Below, piece after piece: positions 8,479-15,345 of a stretch of 64,000 nucleotides of DNA. The stretch spans positions 62,001 to 126,000 of IMG/VR virus record IMGVR_UViG_3300012039_000002; one strand, written 5' to 3'. Source of the DNA: a virus. Positions within the stretch are counted from its first letter, which is position 1. Every line of letters starts with the position of its first letter. Both the position numbers and the translations under genes were made by a program. Below the pieces are notes generated by a model. That model worked only from the letters and a program-made list of their open reading frames with translations, had not been told where the DNA came from and searched no databases.

Positions 8479-9942
8479 ATGGATGAAGTACAGGGTTTTG
8501 GATTAGGATCCATGCAGGATGTCCAGGCCATTAACAAGGCCGTTGACTCGTTGTATAACGCGGGCACGGGAACCGGTTTGGCAGCTGGAGCTTCTTTTGG
8601 TTCCGACAATTATGGTAGCACTGGTGCGCAGTCCCTCAGAGTTGAATCTCTGGACTCGTCACTCAAGGTTATCACGTTCACTGATAAGCACATCAACTTC
8701 TGGAAAGACATTCCGAAGTCACCTGCTTATTCAACGGTTGAAGAATACAACCAGTTAACCTCTTACGGCTCGCAGACGGGCGGATTTGTTTCTGAAGGCG
8801 AATTGCCATATCAGACAAACTCCGACTACGCCAGACGAGCAGCTCTGGTCAAGTTCGTTGGAACGACCAGATCAGTAAGCCACCCATTAACCTTGGTCCG
8901 TACGATGGTTCCTGATGTTATTGCGCAGGAAAACTCAAATGGTATCATGTGGATGCTCCGCCAGATTGAAAATTCTCTCTTCTGGGGCAACGATGTGGGT
9001 CTTACGGGTGAATACGTGGAATGGGCGGGCCTTGATAAGCTTCTTGGCGTAGGTCCAAACACGACTTCCGGTACAGGCGCTGGTAACACCTTCGACCTCC
9101 GCGGAACAACTTTCTCCTCAACTCCTTTCACGACAATCGTCAATGACTTGGCACAGACAGTAGTTGATAACTTCGGTTTCCCAACTGACATTTATCTTCC
9201 ATTCCCTGTCCTTGCAAAGATCAACGAAGAGTTCGCTGGAACCGCTGCACAGAGAGTAATTCTCCCAACAGCCTCTGGTAATACTCAGGTCAACATTAAC
9301 ATTGACGGCCTTATGACTCAGGCTGGTCGAGTTAATCTCAAGCCAACCTTCTTCTTGCAGAAGACAAGAGTAGTTCCTGGTGCCGGTGACGGCGCTGCTA
9401 AGGTTCTTAAGTCTGGCGCTCTTGCGGTCGGAGGTACTTCTGTCACTATGTCAGCTGCAGGTACTCCTACAACTGGCTACTCAGTGGCTGCTGGTGACTA
9501 TGAAGGATCAGTCACTTTCAGAAACAAGTATGGTGAATCCGGCTCCGTCGCTCAGGGCGGTGGTACAATCACCACAAGCGGAACTAACACTCTTAGATTC
9601 GCTATCACAGCTCCTCCAACCGATGCAGAATTCGTAGACCTCTTCATCACTCAGGTCGACGACGCTGCTGGCGTGAAGTATTGGGTTCAGACAATGGCCC
9701 TTACTACAATAGCTGCAGGCCCAACTAACTACGATTACAATGGTATTCGTATGCCTAACACCTATACCTGCTTCATCGGCCAGATGACTCCTGACGTTCT
9801 TACCTTCCGTCAGTTGGCTCCGCTGGTAAAGATGGATCTAGCAACGATCGCTCCGGCTTACAAGTGGATGATCCTGCTCTACGGTGTTCCTGTTCTCTTC
9901 GCTCCTTTGAAGTGGACCAGAGTTATTAACGTAAAGTATTAA
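8479..9942 (+). CDS. Major capsid protein
   Basis: This is a 487-aa HK97-fold type major capsid protein, the building block of the icosahedral head. The N-terminal third has LRVESLDSSLKVITF, INFWKDIPK and a VEEYNQLTSYG stretch with GGFVSEGELP, typical of large myovirus capsid proteins. The C-terminus (FRQLAPLVKMDLAT ... YKWMILLYGVPVLFAPLKW) is the usual final axial domain. Residues about 300-425 look like an inserted Ig/Fn3-like domain (EGSVTFRNKYGESGS and following strands). AGGAGGA precedes the ATG. A strong hairpin terminator follows at 10001. Residues 37-58 share SFGSDNY...LRxESL with the protease tail. Confidence 0.93.
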   Translation: MDEVQGFGLGSMQDVQAINKAVDSLYNAGTGTGLAAGASFGSDNYGSTGAQSLRVESLDSSLKVITFTDKHINFWKDIPKSPAYSTVEEYNQLTSYGSQTGGFVSEGELPYQTNSDYARRAALVKFVGTTRSVSHPLTLVRTMVPDVIAQENSNGIMWMLRQIENSLFWGNDVGLTGEYVEWAGLDKLLGVGPNTTSGTGAGNTFDLRGTTFSSTPFTTIVNDLAQTVVDNFGFPTDIYLPFPVLAKINEEFAGTAAQRVILPTASGNTQVNINIDGLMTQAGRVNLKPTFFLQKTRVVPGAGDGAAKVLKSGALAVGGTSVTMSAAGTPTTGYSVAAGDYEGSVTFRNKYGESGSVAQGGGTITTSGTNTLRFAITAPPTDAEFVDLFITQVDDAAGVKYWVQTMALTTIAAGPTNYDYNGIRMPNTYTCFIGQMTPDVLTFRQLAPLVKMDLATIAPAYKWMILLYGVPVLFAPLKWTRVINVKY

Positions 9943-10000
9943 TCCTACTTTACATAACAAGAACTGACAGCATAGTTACAAACAGCAACTGAATCATTCG

Positions 10001-10038
10001 AGGGGTCTTAATGGCACTGCTGTTAAGACCCCTTTTTT
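10001..10038 (+). terminator. Intrinsic terminator after the capsid gene
   Basis: GGGGTCTTAA (10002-10011) pairs perfectly with TTAAGACCCC (10023-10032) around an 11-base loop and is followed by six T (10033-10038). It lies 58 bases after the capsid gene stop and before the first mini-GYS gene, so it probably limits or attenuates read-through from the highly expressed capsid gene. Confidence 0.85.
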
Positions 10039-10065
10039 CTAGACTCGTAAAAAGGAGTTTCATAA

Positions 10066-10299
10066 ATGACTCTATATCCACAACCAGGGGACACAGTCGG
10101 CGTAGGCTATGTTATGTCGTCCTTTGTTAGAGGACCCGTCGGCCTGCAAGGATATTCAGGAGACAATTCTGGCTATTCTGGCATGCAGACTTCGGGCACA
10201 TCAGGTTATGGCACCTCAGGTTACTCCGGATTTTCAGGTGCAACTGGTGCTTCTGGTTACTCTGGTGTTGACGGCTCTTCTGGCTACTCTGGCTTCTAA
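10066..10299 (+). CDS. Mini Gly-Tyr-Ser repeat protein 1
   Basis: This is a 77-aa protein. An N-terminal cap of about 27 residues (MTLYPQPGDTVGVGYV...) is followed by roughly 50 residues of GYSG-type repeat (GYSGDNSGYSGMQTSG and similar), ending in GYSGF. The repeat is the same kind as in the three giant fibre proteins at 37-51 kb. AAAGGAG lies upstream of the ATG. It sits between two hairpin terminators with a paralogue and directly behind the capsid gene, so it may be a head fibre or capsid decoration; that is inference from position. It has no membrane segment or signal peptide. Confidence 0.8.
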   Translation: MTLYPQPGDTVGVGYVMSSFVRGPVGLQGYSGDNSGYSGMQTSGTSGYGTSGYSGFSGATGASGYSGVDGSSGYSGF

Positions 10300-10327
10300 A
10301 CGTACGACTCAAATTTGGAGGATTTAA

Positions 10328-10564
10328 ATGGGACAATATCCAGCAGCGGGTGATTCGGTAGGGTACTCCTACACGTCCCCTCTTATAGGACCACGAGGCA
10401 CTTCGGGCTATAGTGGTACTCTTGGTACAAGCGGTTACTCTGGAGGCATAGGCACGTCCGGCTATTCTGGTTCTGGTAGATCTGGATATTCTGGCGTAAC
10501 TGGTGCAACCGGTACTTCCGGCTACTCCGGTACCGATGGTACTTCAGGTTACTCAGGCGTCTAA
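10328..10564 (+). CDS. Mini Gly-Tyr-Ser repeat protein 2
   Basis: This is a 78-aa paralogue of the preceding gene: the cap MGQYPAAGDSVGYSYTSPL aligns with MTLYPQPGDTVGVGYVMSS, followed by about 50 residues of GTSGYSG-type repeat. GGAGG precedes the ATG by several bases. A perfect hairpin follows 12 bases after the stop codon. The conserved cap (YPxxGDxVGxxY) is probably the part that binds a virion partner, with the repeat projecting outward. The two genes most likely arose by tandem duplication. Confidence 0.8.
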   Translation: MGQYPAAGDSVGYSYTSPLIGPRGTSGYSGTLGTSGYSGGIGTSGYSGSGRSGYSGVTGATGTSGYSGTDGTSGYSGV

Positions 10565-10572
10565 TAATGTGA

Positions 10573-10602
10573 AGGGGCCCTCTTACGAGGGCCCCTCGCT
10601 TT
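10573..10602 (+). terminator. GC-rich hairpin after the mini-GYS pair
   Basis: AGGGGCCCTC (10573-10582) and GAGGGCCCCT (10587-10596) form a perfect 10-bp stem with a TTAC loop, followed by the weak T-run CGCTTT. It is a probable intrinsic terminator. Together with the hairpin at 10001 it isolates the two mini-GYS genes as their own transcription unit or attenuated segment. Confidence 0.75.
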
Positions 10603-10651
10603 AACCTGCGGCATTCTACTTGTCGCAATTTATTGCAAGGAGACAAGCAAT

Positions 10652-11011
10652 ATGGGAAACTATTTTAGAGTCGGGAATACAGTTGTAACACTAGAAGAAA
10701 AGATGCGTCTCACACCGGCGGACGTTAAGCGATACGAAGCGGATGCTGTAATTGCGGAAGCAAAGCGCCTCGAGAATATTCGCAGATCGCAAGGAATTGC
10801 TGCTCCGAAAAGCGTTACTCTTGATGTGACTCCGGCTGCTGTCGCTGCTCGTAAGACAGCAATTGCAGCTGAAGAAGCTAAGCTTGTAGCTGAAACAAAA
10901 GAAGTCGAAGTTGAGCTAGGGGAACCGGGTGCTAGTTTCTTGGCGGAAGGCGAAGAGACTTCAGACGTGCAGTCAAGAAGGGGCAGAAAACCTAAACAAG
11001 CAACTGTATAA
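10652..11011 (+). CDS. Unknown 119-aa helical protein
   Basis: I do not recognise this protein. It starts MGNYFRVGNTVVTLEEK, then is Ala/Glu/Lys-rich and predicted helical through about residue 90, and ends with a basic tail (RRGRKPKQATV). AAGGAG precedes the ATG by about nine bases. It is the first gene after the second hairpin, in the head-completion segment, so a minor capsid or head-joining protein is possible. The RGRKPK tail resembles an AT-hook core and could touch packaged DNA, but that is speculation from a short motif. Confidence 0.65.
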   Translation: MGNYFRVGNTVVTLEEKMRLTPADVKRYEADAVIAEAKRLENIRRSQGIAAPKSVTLDVTPAAVAARKTAIAAEEAKLVAETKEVEVELGEPGASFLAEGEETSDVQSRRGRKPKQATV

Positions 11012-11013
11012 TT

Positions 11014-11038
11014 CAATTAAATAAACATAATGACATAG
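11014..11038 (+). promoter_or_regulatory. AT-rich candidate promoter
   Basis: This AT-rich stretch (AATTAAATAAACATAATGAC and the following bases) lies between two genes and ends in AATGACATAG, which recurs at 17770-17779 upstream of the sheath gene. The shared word and position make a phage promoter plausible, but no -35 element is evident. Confidence 0.25.
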
Positions 11039-11051
11039 TTAGGAGCTAGTG

Positions 11052-11438
11052 ATGGCTGATGTGACTGGGGCTCATACTACGTTTCATCCCGTAGTGTCTC
11101 AAAATACTGAATCGGTTCTAAGACATAGGGCTAGATTTCAAACTAGTTCAGGCAGCAAGATCAATTTGCCTCTCATTACTGGAACTAGATACATTATATA
11201 TTCAGCGTATACTGCTGGAAAGCAGCTTACAATTGGTATCTCTACTGACGGCACTAATTATGTCAGCGGCAAGACTTACTTCGATTTCTCTCAGGCAGCA
11301 GGCCCTGTTGACTTGACAAAATTCTTTTCTTCAACTCCCTTTACTCAATACACACCGCCAACAGCTACTGACGTTTATTTGCTCATCAAAACTGATGCTG
11401 GCGAATTCACTGTTTCTATCGTTGAGTACAAAGTGTAA
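11052..11438 (+). CDS. Unknown 128-aa beta-rich virion-type protein
   Basis: This protein is mostly short alternating hydrophobic segments with Gly/Thr turns (INLPLITGTRYIIYSAYTAG, TIGISTDGTNYV), suggesting a small all-beta domain such as a capsid decoration or stopper protein. I do not recognise the family. ATG at 11052 is preferred over GTG at 11049 because AGGAG (11041-11045) is then at a normal distance. Its stop codon overlaps the start of the following cytochrome-like gene (TAATG), so the two are coupled. Confidence 0.65.
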   Translation: MADVTGAHTTFHPVVSQNTESVLRHRARFQTSSGSKINLPLITGTRYIIYSAYTAGKQLTIGISTDGTNYVSGKTYFDFSQAAGPVDLTKFFSSTPFTQYTPPTATDVYLLIKTDAGEFTVSIVEYKV

Positions 11439-12025
11439 TGGCTACCAAGGAAGAACTAAAAGAGGCGGTTTCTGAATCCCTCTTAGAGGCTCTTAAAGTT
11501 GCAGAAGAAAAACAAAAAGAAAGCGACGTTGTAACAAATTCAGGCCTTAATTGGGTTCTTAATCTATTAAATAAATTGATGCCTATGGCTCTCTTAGCGC
11601 TTATGGGATGGATAGCACTCACGATAGTTGACAATCAGAAAGATTTATTGGCAATGCGTCTTCAAGTTAATGCGATGGATAATACAATGAAAACCTTCAT
11701 GGATAAAGACATGAGGAAGTCGGCTACAAGTGCGCTTCTTCATCACTCAACAACAGTCAATCCTTGCAGCGGCTGTCACACGCGAAATGGAGTAGTTGTT
11801 CACACACTAGCGTCTTTGCCAAACAAGTCTCTGATGCCCGGGGATCTGTTTGAAATTAAGTGCGGGTCCTGTCACACTCTTGATAGAGTTTTGGCGACAA
11901 AGGGAACGCATGAGAAGTGGAAATCTGTTGTTAATGAAATGAGACAGAAGAACGCTAAATGGATTTCGCCTAGAGAGGCAATAATAATAGTTGATTATAT
12001 TGATCAATTAGAGAAGCATAAATAA
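11438..12025 (+). CDS. Membrane-anchored diheme c-type cytochrome-like protein
   Basis: This 195-aa protein has two CxxCH heme-attachment motifs, CSGCH (residues 110-114) and CGSCH (142-146). The second is followed by a TLDR...W..VV.EM...I...EA..I..YI pattern, typical of small c-type cytochromes, in which the Met of NEMRQ could be the distal heme ligand. Residues about 39-65 form one membrane segment (LMPMALLALMGWIALTIV) after a charged helical N-terminus, so the heme domain would face the periplasm. Covalent heme addition would need host maturation enzymes. The gene is coupled on both sides to head/neck genes (TAATG overlaps). Its role is unknown: electron transfer, a membrane-anchored sensor, or a CxxCH fold used only structurally. 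Confidence 0.75.
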   Translation: MATKEELKEAVSESLLEALKVAEEKQKESDVVTNSGLNWVLNLLNKLMPMALLALMGWIALTIVDNQKDLLAMRLQVNAMDNTMKTFMDKDMRKSATSALLHHSTTVNPCSGCHTRNGVVVHTLASLPNKSLMPGDLFEIKCGSCHTLDRVLATKGTHEKWKSVVNEMRQKNAKWISPREAIIIVDYIDQLEKHK

Positions 12026-12774
12026 TGAAGATACAGAACCTGACTCCAGATTGGCTATTAGAAACATATCTTTATAGAATTCCCATTGAGTTCGATAATG
12101 ATAGACTTTCTAATTCAGCTATTCAGTTTTATATCGACTCTGCAATTAGCAGAGCTGAAATGTTACTCGATATCTCGATTAGAAAAAAGAGCATCGAAGC
12201 TGAAACGTATGACTATCGTTTGGAAGAATGGATGGCTGGTTTTGGATTTGTTGCGCTTAATACGCGTCCTGCTATTCGTGTGACTAAAATGTCATTGAAT
12301 GTTATCACTAGTGAAATAGAGATTCCAGCGGAATGGATTCAACTTAAGAAGAAATCAGCACAAGTCAATTTGATTCCTTATTACGGTATGCTGGCTTCGC
12401 AGAATATTGCAAATCAAATATTGATATTTATGCCGATGTTGTCTGCTACTAGTTATGTGCCACAGATTTTGCGAATTTCATATGAAGCTGGCTATAACGA
12501 TACTGATGACGTTCCGGATCTATTAGCTCAGCTCATTGGTATGAACGCATCAATCGGAGTAATGAATGTTCTTGGTGAAATTGCTCTTGGAGGCCAAGCT
12601 GCTTTGGCTGGTTACTCTATTGGAATTGATGGATTATCTCAATCTGTCTCTACGACGCTGTCAGCAGAAAATCATGCTTACTCGGCTAGAGTTAGAGGTT
12701 ATGAAAGAGAACAAGTTGAAATAGTTAAGGCTTTACGCCAGTACTACTACGGTCTACACCTAACGAGCTGCTAA
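12025..12774 (+). CDS. Probable head-tail connector (adaptor) protein
   Basis: This is a 249-aa protein. The N-terminal YLYRIPIEFDNDRLSNSAIQ followed by AISRAEMLLDISIRKK looks like the helical N-terminal part of gp6/gp15-type adaptor proteins that bind under the portal. A beta-rich middle and a C-terminal helix (AENHAYSARVRGYEREQVE) follow. Position between capsid and sheath genes supports a neck role. Start and stop overlap both neighbours (TAATG), a sign of co-translation. I see no enzyme motif. Confidence 0.6.
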   Translation: MKIQNLTPDWLLETYLYRIPIEFDNDRLSNSAIQFYIDSAISRAEMLLDISIRKKSIEAETYDYRLEEWMAGFGFVALNTRPAIRVTKMSLNVITSEIEIPAEWIQLKKKSAQVNLIPYYGMLASQNIANQILIFMPMLSATSYVPQILRISYEAGYNDTDDVPDLLAQLIGMNASIGVMNVLGEIALGGQAALAGYSIGIDGLSQSVSTTLSAENHAYSARVRGYEREQVEIVKALRQYYYGLHLTSC

Positions 12775-13580
12775 TGACGACACCAACATATCCATCTGCA
12801 GCACGAGGCGGAGCTAGAGTTCCCTTTACGCCGCTAAAAATTGACTATAATACAAAAGGCGCAATAGATCTTATCAAGAAGTACGGCAGTAGATTTGATT
12901 GGTATAGTGCTCTTGTATGCCCCTGCACGCTAAAAAGTCAGCAGGTAGAGCTAAAATTCAGACAGCTTTCTTGCGGTCTATGCAATGGAACTGGTTGGAC
13001 GTTTGTATTGAATAGCGAAATAAGAATCGTCCCTTCTTCGGCTAGAAGAGAAGAACAGACTCTTACATATAGAGTTGCTGGGCAAGGCTTGATGTCTAAC
13101 ATTTTTGTTAATTTAACATGTGAACCACAGTACAAGGTCAATATTAGAGACAGGGTAGTCTTTAAGGAGTCTGTAACTCATAGAAGTGAAGTCGTATTCA
13201 TGGATGTTGAGAAGACTTCGTATAAGCTCATTTCGCCTGCTATAGATCTTTTGCATGTAATAGATGAAACTGGGAAACACTACAATTCAACTAGCTATTA
13301 TACGGACGATCAAGGCGTCGTAATAGAAAGTCGAGACATAAGCGTTAATGCCGATGGAGAGATTTATTGGGTTGAAGGCAAGAGAAAGCCGCCTAATGGG
13401 ATGGCCTTCACTGTACTGTATAGCTTTTTCCCGGCTTACGACGTTATAACAGCCGCGCATGAAATTAGAGGGTTTGTGGCTGGCAAGCTTGCTGAAGAAG
13501 GCGGAGTGCAGGCTTGGGAAGACTTACCAAGATTTTTTACGGGAAAATTAGTAATTCCCGATGCGTATCTGTTTGGATAA
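12774..13580 (+). CDS. Neck-region protein with four-cysteine cluster
   Basis: This 268-aa protein carries Cys49, Cys51, Cys67 and Cys70 (CPC, then CGLCNGTGW), a spacing compatible with one zinc ion and reminiscent of a DnaJ-type CxxCxGxG half-site. The rest is mixed alpha/beta without a recognised catalytic motif; residues 195-235 (EIYWVEGKRKPPNGMAFTVL) are like domains of phage head-closure or tail-terminator proteins. It is coupled to the adaptor gene upstream. A structural zinc knuckle in a neck protein is the simplest reading; the exact function is not clear. Confidence 0.55.
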   Translation: MTTPTYPSAARGGARVPFTPLKIDYNTKGAIDLIKKYGSRFDWYSALVCPCTLKSQQVELKFRQLSCGLCNGTGWTFVLNSEIRIVPSSARREEQTLTYRVAGQGLMSNIFVNLTCEPQYKVNIRDRVVFKESVTHRSEVVFMDVEKTSYKLISPAIDLLHVIDETGKHYNSTSYYTDDQGVVIESRDISVNADGEIYWVEGKRKPPNGMAFTVLYSFFPAYDVITAAHEIRGFVAGKLAEEGGVQAWEDLPRFFTGKLVIPDAYLFG

Positions 13581-13604
13581 CGCTAATAGAAATAGGAGCT
13601 GAAC

Positions 13605-15344
13605 ATGGAGAATAGACGAGTAATGCCGGGACTATATAAGGGCTATCCTGAAAGTCTTAAGAAAAAGGACAGCGAGGAAAGGGATCACACAGATCCTATG
13701 CACAAGCCTGAAGCGGCAGAAAAGGCTAGAGAAAAGGCCGAGGCTGCTTCTGACGAAAAGAAGGAAAAGTCCTATTCTCAAGATGATGTTACCGTTGCTT
13801 ATCTCCTTAAGGGCAGATCAAACGCTCAGGAGCTGTTCGACTTAGCAAAGGCGCCCGTTATCGGTGGGTCAATTTATGCTGGCAGAACGATGCCAAAGGA
13901 TCTTTCGCCTTCTGAGGGCAAAGTTATCGCAGCTCAGACAGCAAAAAAGCCGGGCGGTCTTACTGGTGGGGCTTCAGAGGAATTGAAGTCTCGTGCAGCT
14001 AAAGAAAAGCAGACGATGATGGACACAGCACAGGCTAGACTTAGAGCTCAAACAGCTGCAGTCAAGTCAGAAGAACCATATTCATTGGATTTCTCAAAGT
14101 CTATTCTTGATAAGATGGGCTTAACAAAAGCTAAGAAAGAAACTAACGAATCAGGCGAGGAATTTCAAGATGGATCAGAAGACACTATTGGCGCAGAAGG
14201 ACATGCGGCCACTGCTAGACCTATTGCGCATGAGGGCGGCGGTCAAGGGCCAGACCACCCTGGTACAAAAACTAAAAGAGCATCTCAAGAAGATGGAGAT
14301 CTCCAAAAATCCGACAACCTAACTGACAATCTTCCAGAAGAATTTGAGGAAGGCATTGAAGACGCTGACACGATTCCTAATGAGGATGAAAAAGCGGCAG
14401 TTGAAGGTAAGAAGTCTTTTACTTACGACGAAATGAATGCTGCTATTCTTCTCAAGTCTTCTCCATTTGCTCAAGAGATCGTTGACTTGATTAAGGCTGC
14501 TAGAGATGAAGAAGCAGCTAGGGATTACAAATATAACGCTTGGCGGAAGAGATCGGATGTTCGTGCAGCCAAATGGAAGTCAGGAATAGACGCCACCAAG
14601 AGAGCTGTCCAGCACTTCAAGAACAAGGCTGATCTGGCTGAGGAAGACGAAGCTGGAAAGTCTGAAGGCGAAGGCGATCTTGAAAAGTCTCACACAAGTA
14701 GAGTTGGAAACGCTTCTCCAACAAAGGGCGCGGCCGGAAGACATTTCGCCCGTGAGGCACGTGAAGACCAGAAGAAGGAGGATGCAAAGTATCGCATTCC
14801 TCGACATGCCTCTGTTTTAGGTTCTGGGGGAGAAGTGACTAACGTTAGTGACAAGGTGATTCGTGTTCGTCCAGCTCAAGGTGGCACAGTAGGATCAGAA
14901 GCTAAGATTAAATCGGTCTGTGAATTGAACAACATTCTTGAGAAGGCGGTAGAAAAAAAGCCCAAATCAAGAGGCCCAGGTATAGATTACATATCTGAAA
15001 GCAAAATGAACAAGCCTAACGTTAAAGTAACAGGCGAAAAGATGCATGGTCGAGAGATTCCTGCTAATGCTGCTCATGAAAAAGAGCTTAAGGAAGCGTC
15101 TTTACATACTGAACTAGATTCACTTCTTGAGAAGGCTAGACGCCCATCGTGGGACCCTAAGCCCAAGCATGTCGATGAAGACAAAGAAGCGTTCCATGCC
15201 GACTCCTTATCGGGAGATGCGGGATCAAGAGAGCATGAATACAAGCGTAAGCAAGAGTTAGCGGACAAATGGCAGGCTAAAAAGAATTCTCCAGAATTCA
15301 GAACAGCCTCTAAGATAAAGGATGCCGACGAAGGCGACGATTAA
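13605..15344 (+). CDS. Large charged virion protein with internal repeats (internal-head or scaffold type)
   Basis: This 579-aa protein is rich in Lys, Glu, Asp and Ala, mostly helical or disordered, with no enzyme motif. It has an internal duplication: VTVAYLLKGRSNAQELFDLA (about 65-84) aligns with MNAAILLKSSPFAQEIVDLI (about 273-292). KSEGEGDLEKS (DNA 14658-14690) matches the scaffold-like protein. Two copies of a motif shared with two other proteins occur at 14913-14948 (SVCELNNILEKA) and 15099-15140 (SLHTELDSLLEKAR). AGGAG precedes the ATG. It could be an internal head protein, a prohead core part or an ejected protein. Confidence 0.6.
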   Translation: MENRRVMPGLYKGYPESLKKKDSEERDHTDPMHKPEAAEKAREKAEAASDEKKEKSYSQDDVTVAYLLKGRSNAQELFDLAKAPVIGGSIYAGRTMPKDLSPSEGKVIAAQTAKKPGGLTGGASEELKSRAAKEKQTMMDTAQARLRAQTAAVKSEEPYSLDFSKSILDKMGLTKAKKETNESGEEFQDGSEDTIGAEGHAATARPIAHEGGGQGPDHPGTKTKRASQEDGDLQKSDNLTDNLPEEFEEGIEDADTIPNEDEKAAVEGKKSFTYDEMNAAILLKSSPFAQEIVDLIKAARDEEAARDYKYNAWRKRSDVRAAKWKSGIDATKRAVQHFKNKADLAEEDEAGKSEGEGDLEKSHTSRVGNASPTKGAAGRHFAREAREDQKKEDAKYRIPRHASVLGSGGEVTNVSDKVIRVRPAQGGTVGSEAKIKSVCELNNILEKAVEKKPKSRGPGIDYISESKMNKPNVKVTGEKMHGREIPANAAHEKELKEASLHTELDSLLEKARRPSWDPKPKHVDEDKEAFHADSLSGDAGSREHEYKRKQELADKWQAKKNSPEFRTASKIKDADEGDD

Positions 15345-15345
15345 T

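Noticed and set aside
12918-12998. DnaJ-type zinc finger in the 12774 protein
   Set aside because: Only one CxxCxGxG half-site and one CPC pair are present. DnaJ needs four repeats, and there is no J domain.
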